This document shows positions 35,290-46,407 of a stretch of DNA of 64,000 bases, piece after piece. The first letter of the stretch is position 1; the number at the start of each line of letters is the position of its first letter. Source of the DNA: Mixophyes australis (Eukaryota; Chordata; Amphibia; Anura; Limnodynastidae); assembly GCA_036250195.1 (NCBI GenBank), contig JAVHZZ010000003.1, forward strand, positions 22,473,573-22,537,572, given 5' to 3'. The position numbers and the translations under genes were made by a program. Under the pieces are notes generated by a model. That model made no database searches, was not told the origin of the DNA, and saw nothing but the letters and a program-made list of their open reading frames with translations.

Positions 35290-35575
35290 GGGTACATCAT
35301 CATCATTTGTTTATATAGCGCCACTAATTCTGCAGCTCACTCACATCAGTCCCTGCCCCATTGGAGCTTATAGTCTAAATTCCCTAACACACACAGACAG
35401 ACTAGGGTCAATTTTTATAGCAGTGGGAAGAAACTGGAGCACCCGAAGAATACCCACACAAACACAAGGAGAACACACAGATAAGGCCATGGTCAGGAAT
35501 CGAACTTGTGACTCCAGGGCTGTGAGGCAGAAGTGCTAACCACTAAGACACTGTGCTGCCCCATTATACTAAGGC
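35290..35575 (-). mobile_element. tRNA-like SINE, copy 1
   Basis: Read on the minus strand: a GGGCAGCACAGTGTCTTAGT...GGTTAGCAC head resembling a pol III A box, a GAGTCACAAGTTCGATTCC B box, a central body with TGTTCTCCTTGTGTTTGTGT, and a tail TATATAAACAAATGATGATG. The same order occurs at 55535-55860. The tail resembles L2-type LINE ends, suggesting L2-dependent retroposition. Confidence 0.75.
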
Positions 35576-37894
35576 TGTATGTAAGGGAATGTCCTTACTC
35601 TAGAACCACTTGTGCGTTGGCCAGATATAAATTGTCGCATGGCTAAGATACATGCCCTAGAATTGTACCTATGCATAGTCAGTGGCTGTAAAACAAGTCA
35701 TTTTTGGAGACATTCCTTGGCCTTCCACCCCACCGGGCCGCTACCTTCAGCAAAGCAGCGATATTAAAAAGGAATAAATATGGGGACAGCTTAGTATTTT
35801 CATATGCACTTGTAGTAATGTCTTAGACCCACCATTGTCCTGTTGTAAGGCTGAATTAAAAATAAATTCGTTTTGGGTTTAATATTCTAAGTACAACTGT
35901 GTACCAAAAGGTTATTACCTGGGGTATGGCATTTATGGTATCCAATGTCTTCCTCTAGCCTACCTCTGGCTTGTTCCCTTTCACGTCCGCTGTTAGCGTG
36001 TTGTTGGTGATGACACACTGGCAGCAGGAGTGTGCAGGTAAATCCAAGTGGATGTACAATGGAGAAGCCATGCGGCCTCTGGAGCACTGATTGTAAAGGG
36101 TGCCACCGGCGTTAGGGAAGGAGGAGGAATGAAGTAATAATAAAATAAATAAGTTTAATAGAAAATAAGTCACTTGGACCCTAAAGTGTAAAATATCTTA
36201 TAAGCTCTCATGTTTTGGAACTTATTTATTGTACAGTGGACTGAACCTTTACATGCAGAGCATTTAGTTACATTACAATGTGCAATATAATCAGTATGCA
36301 GTCATTCTGTTACCTAGGAGACTGCATGTCAATCATTCAGACTCACAGTTCCTCCTTTGCATGTTAATCCCTCAGATCTACAAGCAGCAAAGCAGAACAT
36401 CTTCAGTTCTTGTTCTTTCAATTCCAGTTACTTATCGTACCTTGAAAAAGTATTCAGCTCCCATCCTTATTTCCGCAGTTTAGAATCTCACAGCCTCAAT
36501 ATTAAATTTTTTAGAATGGGAATTTCTATTTGTGAGTCACACATTTATCTTCACAGGACCCCCCCCCCCCCCCAGGGGGTATTAAGTCATAAAGTAATAG
36601 CGCTTAAAAAAAACCTGAAATATTTAATAAGGATATAAACTATAATAGCCAGTAGTCTTTTTTTATAGGTCACTAGTCACTTTGAACAGCAAGGTGAAGA
36701 AACATTTGCCTAATGTTCCTTGGAGAGCAGTGATTGACACAGCAAGCTTGAGGACTTGGCTCAGATATTAAATGGGTTTGAGGTCAGGACTGGGCAACTT
36801 AAGGACATGTGTTTGCTGACTCGCACAGGCAGAAAAAAAGTGAAAGTCCAGATCTGGTCTCGCCATTCTGGTGATAACAGAACAAGTACTTGCATCGTAG
36901 TAATGCTAATTAAAAAGGCCATCTGGCAACTGATAAATTGCAGTATATATATCTAAGCAAAATAATAGTAAGTACAGCCGTTACTTATCGCAGGCGCTCT
37001 GGATCCAGAGTACAGTCATTCAGTCCTTAAGTCTGGGGACAAGATGTCTGAACTCTGGATGGGGAGCTGCTGCTTATATGCAAACAGAGATACAGTAAAA
37101 CAATGCAAAGGTGTGGCTGGCTTCAATTGGTGCAGGCATCAGGAGGGTTCAGGGGGTTGCAGATCATAGGCTAGTTTAAGCTCAGGAATCCAAAGGAGGG
37201 GTCATCTCTCCAGGGGATGGGTTCTGATCATCTTCCCACCAAGATTTCTCATCATAATAGTCCATAATTCCTTAACATTAATAACTTGCGTATGTACTCT
37301 GCAATTCCTTCGCAAGGTGAACCGGACAGTGGGAAATGTGAAGGGGATTAGTATGATACCACACATGACTAGATTCCTTCAACGTGTACCATATGTTTTA
37401 CTGATATGCCTATAACTTATAATATTACATATAAATACTACTATATTTCAACATAAATGGCTATGTGTTGCAACTACCATTAATGTGTACTATTTTACAA
37501 GTGTGCGTGTTTGTGTGAATGTGTGTAAAAGACTAAATACTGTTGTTGCCACGTGTTGCAGCTGCGTACGCCCTTCCACGCCGTAGCGTGCCCTTTTATG
37601 CTGTAGCGTACCGTACGCATCTTTTCAAACAAAGACAACCAAGTTTGCTTGATTTTAATTGAAATGACTTTATCCAATTTGCTGACTTCGACACTGGTCT
37701 CCATCTTACTCTAAGTTACTATAACCTTTAGTAACTTCTTATGACACATACTCTGTGCTCAACTTCCCACTTTCCCACCCATTTATTGGGATATTTAAAT
37801 ACCATAGCTACTGTTATTAATAAAACATGGCTACCAGAATGTCCGTCTGCACCTGGATCTACAGTTATTTTCCACCCATGCCCCAACCTTGTGT
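35576..37894. other. 2.3 kb without a gene
   Basis: No recognised protein or repeat, apart from a C-run of about 17 at 36559. Confidence 0.5.
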
Positions 37895-38570
37895 AAATTG
37901 ATCAATCCTGGTGGCTAATATCAAAATCATACCCCAGTTTTGATGGCTAGTCTACAAACCACACTTTAGTCCTGGTGGCTAGTGTACAAAGCAGACTTTA
38001 ATCCCGGTGGTTAGTGTACAAAGCAGGCTTTAATCCTGGTGGCTAGTGTACAAAGCAGACATTAGTCTTGGTGAATAGTGTACAAAGCAGGCGTTATCCC
38101 TGGTAGCTAGTGTACAAAACAGGCTTTAGCCCTGGTGGTTAGTGCACAAAGCACACATTAATCCTGGTGGCTAGTGTGCAATGCAGACTTTAATCCTGAT
38201 GGCTAGTGTACAACTCAGGCTTTGGCCCTGGTGGTTAGTGTACAAAGCAGACATTAGTCCTGGTGGTTAGACTATAAAGCAGACATTAGTCCTGGTGGTT
38301 AGTTTATAAATCAGACATTAATCCTGGTGGTTAGTGTATAAAGCATACATTAATCATGGTGGCTAGTGTACAAACCAGACATTAATACTGGTGGCTAGTG
38401 TACAAAGCATATTTTAATCCTGGTGGCTAGTGTACAAAGCAGGCGTCAGCCCTGGTAGCTAGTCTACAAAGCAGACATTAGTCCTAGTAGCTAGTGTACC
38501 AAGCAGACTTTTGTCCTAGTAGCTAGTGCACCAAGCAGACTTTATTGCTGGTGGCTACAAAGTGGGACCC
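37895..38570 (+). repeat. 32-bp minisatellite, about 21 units
   Basis: Unit built on TCCTGGTGGCTAGTGTACAA plus AGCAGACATTAA, with many point variants and some length changes. The divergence between units is higher than in the 34-bp array nearby, suggesting greater age. Confidence 0.94.
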
Positions 38571-39714
38571 AATCATAGTAGCTTGTACCGAAAGCAGACA
38601 CCGGTCCTGCTAATACAGGTAGGTAATTGGGTTTAGTAATACAAAAGCTTTGATATATACAGACCAATACAGAGCAAATGAGATCACAGATTCCTGCAAC
38701 AACTGCACAACAAATGCTTTGTCCGTCCTCCCTTGCCCATGAGAGAGAACCCCACTGACCAAAGATGTTTTTTTGTTGCAATCGTCTTATGAAATAAGAA
38801 CCATATATACAATATACATAAACAATATTTAAACATCCCCTCATATAGCTCGTTTCGTACCAGTCACTGTTTCTAAGGTCATCTGCAATGTCTATGCCTC
38901 TATTGAGCTCATGAACCGTATTATAAATATAAACACTTACATAAACCAATGTTACCTCACCCCACCACAAGTGTTAATGTGGCAACAAAACAGCCATTTG
39001 TCTTCCAGACACTTTGCCAGCAGCTCAGGTTAGGTGTTGTTTGAATTCTAATATTAGCTTATTATTTATAAAGCGTCAACTTATTCAGGGGGAGAAAAGA
39101 GGGGGGGGGGGCATAGTAGCAGATGTCAGAATGCAAGGAATAAAACAAACAATATATATAATATAGACAAGATAACGAGGGCCCCCCAGGGGTTAACAAT
39201 GTACATCTCTGTACCTGGCTCCCAGGGTACATAACACAGAGCTAGCCAATAGGAAAGAACCTTTCTATTTATCTAGATACAAACAGAACCATACTCGTCT
39301 CTATTCATCATTGGGCACATTCAGTACAATCAGGTAAAAGAGCACATTTCTGGTTGAGGATTGTTTGAAATTGGCCACAGTGTATCAGCAAGAGAATGAC
39401 GCGATATCGCATTGAAAAGCCAATGTAATAAACGGTAAGGAGGGAAATATCTTTTCTATGAAGAGAAAGCATTATGAAAGCTTTTATTTTAAAGAGCAGA
39501 TCAAAAGGTTTTTAGAGAATTTGTGAGAACTCATTGTAAAAAGGTTTCTGAGTTTATTATCTAAAGAAATTCACAACATAGACGCAACAGCAGCAGGGAC
39601 TATTTTCTTTCCAAATGTCATTTGGTGAACTTGTGCGGCCCCTGATGAACTGTAGGAAATTAACCATGTTCATTTAATTTATATATACACACCGATTATA
39701 TATATATATACAAA
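38571..39714. other. Unrecognised; one 142-codon ORF
   Basis: The minus-strand ORF at 38542-38970 (MWWGEVTLVYVSVY...) has a cysteine- and aliphatic-rich middle but no domain I can name, and its C-terminus runs into the minisatellite. A decayed mobile-element fragment is possible. The rest is unrecognised. Confidence 0.35.
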
Positions 39715-40905
39715 GCACAGAGCTCTACCCTACCGGTCAGTATACAGCGCACAGAGTTCTACTCTGCTGGTCAGTATACAACGCACAGAGTTCTACCCTG
39801 CCGGTCAGTATACAATGCACAGAGTTCTACCCTACCCGTCAGTATACAATGCACAGAGTTCTACCCTGCCGGTCAGTATACAGCGCACAGAGTTCTACCC
39901 TGCCGGTCAGTATACAACGCACAGAGTTCTACCCTGCCGGTCAGTATACAATGCACAGAGTTCTTCCCTGCCGATCAGTATACAATGCACAGACTTCTAC
40001 CCTACCGGTCAGTATACAGAGCACAGAGTTCTACCCTGCCAGTCAGTATACAATGCACAGAGTTCTACCCTGCTGGTCAATATACAACGCACAGAGTTCT
40101 ACCCTACCGGTCAGCATACAGAGCACAGAGTTCTACCCTGCCGGTCAGTATACAATGCACAGAGTTCTACTCTGCTGGTCAGTATATAACGCACAGAGTT
40201 CTACCCTACCGGACAGTATACAACGCACAGAGTTCTACCCTACCGGTCAGTATACAGCGCACAGAGTTCTACTCTGCTGGTCAGTATACAACGCACAGAG
40301 TTCTACCCTGCCGGTCAGTATACAACGCACAGAGTTCTACCCTACCGGACAGTATACAACGCACAGAGTTCTACCCTGCCAGTCAGTATACAACGCACAG
40401 AGTTCTACCCTGCCGGTCAGTATACAATGCACAGAGTTCTACCCTGCCGGTCAGTATACAGCGCACAGAGTTCTACCCTGCCGGTCAGTATACAGCGCAC
40501 AGAGTTCTACCCTGCCGGTCAGTATACAATGCACAGAGTTCTACCCTGCCGGTCAGTATACAATGCACAGAGTTCTTCCCTGCCGATCAGTATACAATGC
40601 ACAGACTTCTACCCTACCGGTCAGTATACAGAACACAGAGTTCTACCCTGCCAGTCAGTATACAATGCACAGAGTTCTACCCTGCTGGTCAATATACAAC
40701 GCACAGAGTTCTACCCTGCCGGTCAGTATACAATGCACAGAGTTCTACCCTATCGGTCAGTATACAATGCACAGAGTTCTACTCTGCTGGTCACTATACA
40801 ATGCACAGAGTTCTACCCTACCGGACAGTATACAAGGCACAGAGTTCTACCCTGCCGGTCAGTATACAATGCACAGAGTTCTACTCTGCTGGTCACTATA
40901 CAACG
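39715..40905 (+). repeat. 34-bp minisatellite, about 35 units, with 612-bp higher-order period
   Basis: Unit: AGAGTTCTACCCTGCCGGTC plus AGTATACAACGCAC. Since 34 is not a multiple of three, the frame rotates by one base per unit and repeats every 102 bp. All three plus frames remain mostly open (ORFs up to 355 codons), which is an artefact. A rare variant, TTCTTCCCTGCCGATC, occurs at 39961 and again at 40573, exactly 612 bp (18 units) apart with matching neighbours, showing block duplication. Confidence 0.96.
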
Positions 40906-40972
40906 AGAAAGTTTAACATGTGGCGCTCAGCAAATATATATAAAAATGTACATCTGAAATCAAGTTGTATAG

Positions 40973-41604
40973 TGTCAGGCAATTAGCCTTTTGAGGATAA
41001 CAACAGCAGGACACTAACCGGTATTAGCGCTACTGAACTAATAGGTGCGCAGTCTAACGTACCCCTGGTATTCACCAGGGACCCCCGCAAGGAGGTTTGG
41101 ACTTTGCTGCACAGGGTACGCAGGTCGCGGTCCTATTAGCCAGTTGCCGGTGTAGTGTAGAAGGGTCAGACGGTCCGGCTCGAGCCAATCAGGAATAAAC
41201 GGTACCAGGGAGGATCCGAGAGGGTAGTAAACAAGCCGAGGTCGCAGTACAATATGGGTCACACAGATGAAGGAATGGTCGCCAAGCCGGGTCACAACAA
41301 GATAGCAGGAACGCTGGGAGCACAATCAGGAGCAGGAGAACCAGGAACACTAGGTATATAACCTGTTACTCTGGCACCCTAATGGCGCCAGAGGCAGGTT
41401 TAAATAGCCAGACTGCCGCTGATTGGGGGAGGCCAGGAGGCGGCACGCTAGTAAGAAGAAGCGTGCCGTGGGCAGGGCGCATGCGCCCGACAGGAAGGAC
41501 GGCCGGAAGTAACAGCCCCTCTGCTGCCAAGCAACAGAGCGCTCCGGCGGAGAAGGCAGGCGTTCGTCCCCGACTGACGGGATCAGCGGGGACGGTGCCT
41601 GACA
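40973..41604 (-). repeat. Gypsy 3' LTR
   Basis: Matches the other LTR closely but lacks the block containing CCGTTGCTAAGCAACGG present at 46244-46260 in the 5' LTR. It abuts the 34-bp minisatellite region through the TATAG duplication. Confidence 0.94.
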
Positions 41605-41634
41605 GTATCCCCTCCCCTCCTCTCCCTCAAAGAA

Positions 41635-44600
41635 GGATTAGTCCTCTTCAGGAATTTAGCAAGGAGACGAGGAGCATGAAGATCGGCCTCCGGTACCCAG
41701 GATCTCTCCTCAGGGCCATAGCCCTTCCAATGTACTAGATACTGAGGATTACCTCAAACAAAACGAATCTTCAGAATTCTCTCTACTTCGAATTCGTCCC
41801 CCAGAGAAGTCTTGACGGGTGGAGGAGAGATAGGTTCTTTGAAGAATTCGTTGAGGACTAGAGGTTTCAGTAGGGAGATATGGAAGGTGTTATGGATTCT
41901 GAGGGAAGGAGGTAATGAGAGTTTGTAGGAAATGGGGTTGATGAGAGATAGAAAAAGAACCTATAAACCGGGGAGCCAATTTCATAGACGGAACTCGGAG
42001 CCGGAGGTTGCGAGTTGCCAGCCATACACGATCTCCCACTCTCTGTACTGGCAGATTCTTTCGACGGCCGTCAGCAGCAATCTAATGTCGTTGCACCGAA
42101 GTAGAAAGTGTCGCCTTGGCTTTGGTCCAGATTTGTGATAAATCGTGAATGAGGGAGTCAGCAGCAGGCACAGGAGAAGCTGGAGTCTCGGATAGGAGAG
42201 GAGGAGTAGGATGTCTGCCATAGACCATGAAAAAAGGAGAATAACCAGAGGAAGAATGTAAGAGATTATTATGGGCAAATTTGGCCCAATAAAGGAGGTC
42301 ACTCCAAGAAGCTTGATTCTCCGAAGCAAAGCATCGCAGGAAACACTCCAGATCCTGATTTACTCTCTCCGTTTGTTCATTGGTTTGAGAGTGATAGCCG
42401 GAAGAGAACTTGAGTTTGGCTCCAATCTTGGTGCAAAAGGCTCTCCAGAATCTAGCCACAAACTAGGATGATCTCCTGAGGACACTCGTGGAGACGGAAG
42501 ATATTCTTTAGAAACAGGTTTGCGAGCTCAGTAGCTGAGGGAAGGCTTTTACATGGAATGAAGTGAGCCATCTTGGAGAAGCGATCTACCACGACCCAGA
42601 TGGTATTATAATCATGACCCCGAGGAAGGTCGGTGATGAAATCCATCGTAACACTGATCCAGGGGGAGTCAGGAATGGGAAGTGGAAGTAGAAGACCAGA
42701 AGGACTTTGTGCACATACACAGCATGCTGACACAAACTTGCGAACATCAGAACTTAGGGAAGGCCACCAATAATATCTGGAAAGGAATTCCTTAGTCCTC
42801 TTGTAACCGGCATGACCTGCAAACTTAGATTCGTGTGCCCAACTCAAGAGTTTGGACCGGAGATGTGGGTCTACAAAGGAACGTCAGGAGGAGGAGAGAT
42901 GGAGGAGGAGTTGATGATTGCCACCACTTGAATGGGGTTAAGGATGGTTTTGTTATCCTCCGAGACCAAGGAATCCGAATTATTGAATGATCTGGATAGT
43001 GCATCGGCCTTACAATTCTTGAAACCAGGACGAAAAGTCAGGATGATCTGGAATCGAGAAAAAAAAAGAGACCAGTGGGCCTGGCGGGGGTTGTGGCACT
43101 GAGCCTCCTGGAGGTAAGTAAGTTTCTTGTGGTCAGTCATTACCGTCACAGGATGTAAGGCTACTTCAAGAAGGTAGCGCCATTCTTCCAAGGCAATTTT
43201 AATGGCCAGAAGCTCCTTGTCTCCGATCCCATAATTTAATTCGCAGAGAGCCAGAGGAAGATCTTTGGGACAAGACAGCCCCAATTCCTACTGAAGAAGC
43301 GTCAACCTCAAGCAGGAAAGGTCTCCCTTGGTCAGGCTGTTTAAGGATGGGAGCCGCAATGAATGCTTCTTTAAGTGTCTTGAAGGCTGTTATCGCTTCA
43401 GCAGGCCATGATCTGCAGCAGACCCCCTTGCGGGTCAGGGCCATAATAGGAGCGATGATGGAAGAGAAACCTTTAATAAATTGGCGGTAATAGTTGGCAA
43501 ACCCGATGAAGCGTTGTGTAGCTTTGAGGCTAGCAGGTAATGGCCAGATGATGATGGCTTCTACTTTCTCTGGATCCATTTGGAGACCGGTGTCAGACAC
43601 TATAAAATGAAGGAAAGGTACCTGAGAACATTCAAAGAGACATTTCTGGAGCTTGCAATACAGGGAATGCTTCTTGAGACGAGAAAGAACTGTCTTGACA
43701 TGGTAACGATGAGAACGTAGATCAGATGAGAATACTAGAATATCGTCCAAATAGACAATCACGGATTGATAGAGAAGATCCCTGAAGACCTCGTTAACTA
43801 AATCTTGAAAGACTGCTGGCGCATTACAGAGCCCGAAGGGCATCACTAGGTACTCGTAATGCCCGTCGCGGGTGTTGAATGCAGTTTTCCATTCATCGCC
43901 TTTTCGAATGCGTATCAAATTGTAAGCTCCTCTAAGATCCAACTTAGAGGAAATCTTGGCCCCCTGGATACGATCGAAAAGTTCTGTAATAAGAGGAAGT
44001 GGATAGCGTTTTTTGATGGTGATTGCATTCAGGCGATGGTAGTGTATACAGGGTCTTAAGGAGCCATCTTTCTTTTTAACAAAGAAGAATCCAGCCCCCG
44101 CGGAGAGGAAGATGAATCCTCTCCGAAGATTGTCAGAGACATACTGAGACATTGCTTGGGTTTCGGGTAGAGAGAGCGGGTAGACTCTGCCCTTAGGGAT
44201 GATCTTCCCAGGTAAAAGTTTGATGGGACAATCCCATGCACGATGTGGAGGTAGACTCTCAGCGGCCGACTTGCTGAAAACATCCAGAAATTCTATGTAT
44301 GGTACTGGGAGCTTACTTTGAGAAGCGATAGAAAGACAAGGCAAGTGGTTAGGTGGTGGACTTTAGAGAGACACTTGTTGAAACAAGAAGAACCCCAGGA
44401 GGATACTTGGGCATGAAGCCAGTCGAACTGTGGAGAATGCTTTCTGAACCAGGGTAAACCCAGAATGATGGAGTTAACGGACTGCGGAATGACCAGGAAC
44501 TCGTTCCACTCATTTTGAAGAACCCCTACCTGCAACCAAACTGGGCACGTGATACAGGTGATAGAGCCGTTGCTGACGCGGTTACCATCAACTGCGGTGA

Positions 44601-44745
44601 GGACCAGGGGCTGCGGCAATAGATGAGAGGGTATCTGAAGCTTGGACACCAGAGTGGCGGAGATGAAGTTCCCTGCGGATCCAGAATCCACGAAGGCGAA
44701 ACATTTCAAAGAAGTATCCATATACTTGAGGGTGACTGGCATCAA
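41635..44745 (-). pseudogene. pol: Gypsy pol: PR-RT-RNaseH-IN-chromodomain, broken
   Basis: Protease (44293-44745) has the active DSG at residues 20-22 of its open stretch. Reverse transcriptase (43199-44344) has LDLRGAY and the YLDD catalytic box (residues 198-201); the usual CIDY is CIHY. RNase H (42871-43284) ends in a KADALSRSF motif. Integrase (42082-42847) has the HxxxH...CCVC zinc site, the first D in TMDFITDLP and the E in TERVN, but the second catalytic D is lost where a change near 42452-42460 shifts the frame. A chromodomain with [12 protein letters not shown] follows at about 41635-41795, containing a stop. Frameshifts separate most parts, so it cannot act. Confidence 0.93.
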
Positions 44746-44829
44746 AAAGTTGGTATCCTTAAGGGAGTAGGGAGTATGGAGACTGGATCCTAGGACAACC
44801 TCCCTTTTATTGCCTAGGAGGTGGAGTTT

Positions 44830-45735
44830 CCTGGCCTCTTAGGATAAGTTGAGAGTAGGTGACCGGACTCCCCGCAGTACAAGCAAATGTGGTTCCTAAT
44901 CCGACGCTCCCTCTCATCCTGAGACAGACGAGAACGCCCAATCTGCATAGGCTCTTCTACCGGAGGGGCCGGAGACTGAAAGCGGGGAGCCCAACGAATA
45001 GAGCGTCGGTCTTGGTTTTTCTCAAAAGAGCATTTTCTGGTGACGAATGTCCACCTTGATGCTTAGTGATACCAGCTCATCAAGTTTGGTTGGAAGATCC
45101 TGGGAAGCGAGAGCATCTTTAATAGGATCTGTCAAGCCTTGCTAGTAGGTAGCTGTCAGGACCTCATCATTCCACCCCAATTCAAAGGCGAAAGTACGGA
45201 ATTGTACGGCATACTGACGAGCCAAACGGGATCCTTGACGGAGGGCGAGAAGACTGGAGGCGGCAGAGGACACCCGACCGGGCTCATCGAACACTTTCCG
45301 GAAATCTTCGATGAATACGGCAGAATCAGAAAGGGATATATCATTACGTTCCCACAGCGGGGAGGCCCAGGCTAGGGCTTGTCCGGTAAGAAGAGAAATA
45401 ATGTAGGCTACCTTGGCCTTCTCAGAAGCGAAATTCTCCGGGGCAAGTTCGAATTGGATGGAGCATTGATTGAGGAATCCTCAACATCCCTTGGGGTTAC
45501 CAACATATTTCTCGGGAGTGGGAATCCGTAGTGTCCGGGAGGTAGCAACACTCACACTAGGAGGAGTAGCAGGAGCCGGAGACGCCGCCTGGGGAAGGTT
45601 CACGGCTTCCAGGCGGGACATTACCCCTTGCATACAGTGCAGGAGTTGGGCCTGGTTAGCTTATTGCTGTTCCAATCGCTGCCCTAAATGGAGGAGGAGT
45701 TCTCGAGCGGAGGGTTCACCAGAGCCGTCTGTCAA
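44830..45735 (-). pseudogene. gag: Gypsy gag, broken
   Basis: Minus-strand reading gives an N-terminal stretch, then a capsid-like region (about 45500 down to 45170) with KVAYIISLLTGQALAWASPL, then a zinc knuckle with CLYCGESGH (about 44890-44850), whose last cysteine is replaced by tyrosine. Stops and a frame change interrupt it. The order capsid then zinc knuckle is the standard one, in contrast to the gag at 57104-62626. Confidence 0.82.
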
Positions 45736-45748
45736 TGCCAGAGTAAAC

Positions 45749-46402
45749 TGTCAGGCCATTAGCCTTTTGAGGATAACAACAGCAGGACACTAACCAGTAT
45801 TAGCGCTACTGAACTAATAGGTGCGGAGTCTAGCATACCCCTGGTATTCACCAGGGACTCCCGCAAGGAGGTTTGGACTTTGCTGCACAGGGTACGCAGG
45901 TCGCGGTCCTATTAGCCAGTTGCCGGTGTAGTGTAGAAGGGTCAGACGGTCCGGGTCAAGCCAATCAGGAATAAACGGTACCAGGGAGGATCCGAGATGG
46001 TAGTAAACAAGCCGAGGTCGCAGTACAATATGGGTCACACAGATGAAGGAATGGTCGCCAAGCCGGGTCACAACAAGATAGCAGGAACACTGGGAGCACA
46101 ATCAGGAGCACAAGAACCAGAAACACTAGGTATATAACCTGTTACTCTGGCACCCTAATGGCGCCAGAGGCAGGTTTAACTAGAGCCAGACTGCCGCTGA
46201 TTGGGGGAGGCCAGGAGGCGGCACGCTAGTAAGAAGAAGCGCCCCGTTGCTAAGCAACGGAACGTGGGCAGGGCGCATGCGCCCGACAGGAAGGACGGCC
46301 GGAAGTAACAGCGCCTCTGTTGCCAAGCAACAGAGCGCTCCGGCGGAGAAGGCAGGCGTTTGTCCCCGACTGACAGGGAATCAGCGGGGACGGCGCCTGA
46401 CA
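45749..46402 (-). repeat. Gypsy 5' LTR
   Basis: 654 bp. Two RFX X-box-like palindromes occur: GTTGCTAAGCAAC (46246-46258, one mismatch) and GTTGCCAAGCAAC (46319-46331, a full match to GTNRCC-N-RGYAAC). I see no convincing canonical primer-binding site right inside the LTR; TGGCATTGACAG a few bases in is the nearest candidate. Confidence 0.93.
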
Positions 46403-46407
46403 TATAG

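Larger units (their letters stand above)
40973..46402 (-). mobile_element. Ty3/Gypsy chromodomain-type LTR retrotransposon, full structure
   Basis: LTRs of 632 bp (40973-41604) and 654 bp (45749-46402) begin TGTCAGGC and end GCCTGACA in plus-strand view and enclose decayed gag and pol on the minus strand. The 5 bases TATAG flank the element at 40968-40972 and 46403-46407. A purine tract (minus-strand GAGGGGAGGGGATAC, 41605-41619) lies next to the left LTR, identifying it as the 3' LTR. Domain order protease, reverse transcriptase, RNase H, integrase, chromodomain is that of chromodomain Gypsy elements. Autonomous in the past, inactive now. Confidence 0.96.

Noticed and set aside
35290..35575. 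A true tRNA gene
   Set aside because: Box-like motifs sit in a SINE with a long body and LINE-like tail; no cloverleaf could be drawn.
38542..38970. 142-codon ORF as a gene
   Set aside because: No recognisable domain, and its C-terminus runs into a minisatellite; kept only as an unrecognised ORF.
37895..40905. CRISPR-like direct repeats
   Set aside because: Units are contiguous with no unique spacers, and the genome is clearly eukaryotic; these are minisatellites.
39815..40986. ORFs of 124-355 codons on the plus strand
   Set aside because: They are the three frames of a 34-bp tandem repeat that lacks stops; all three are open at once, so length carries no coding evidence.
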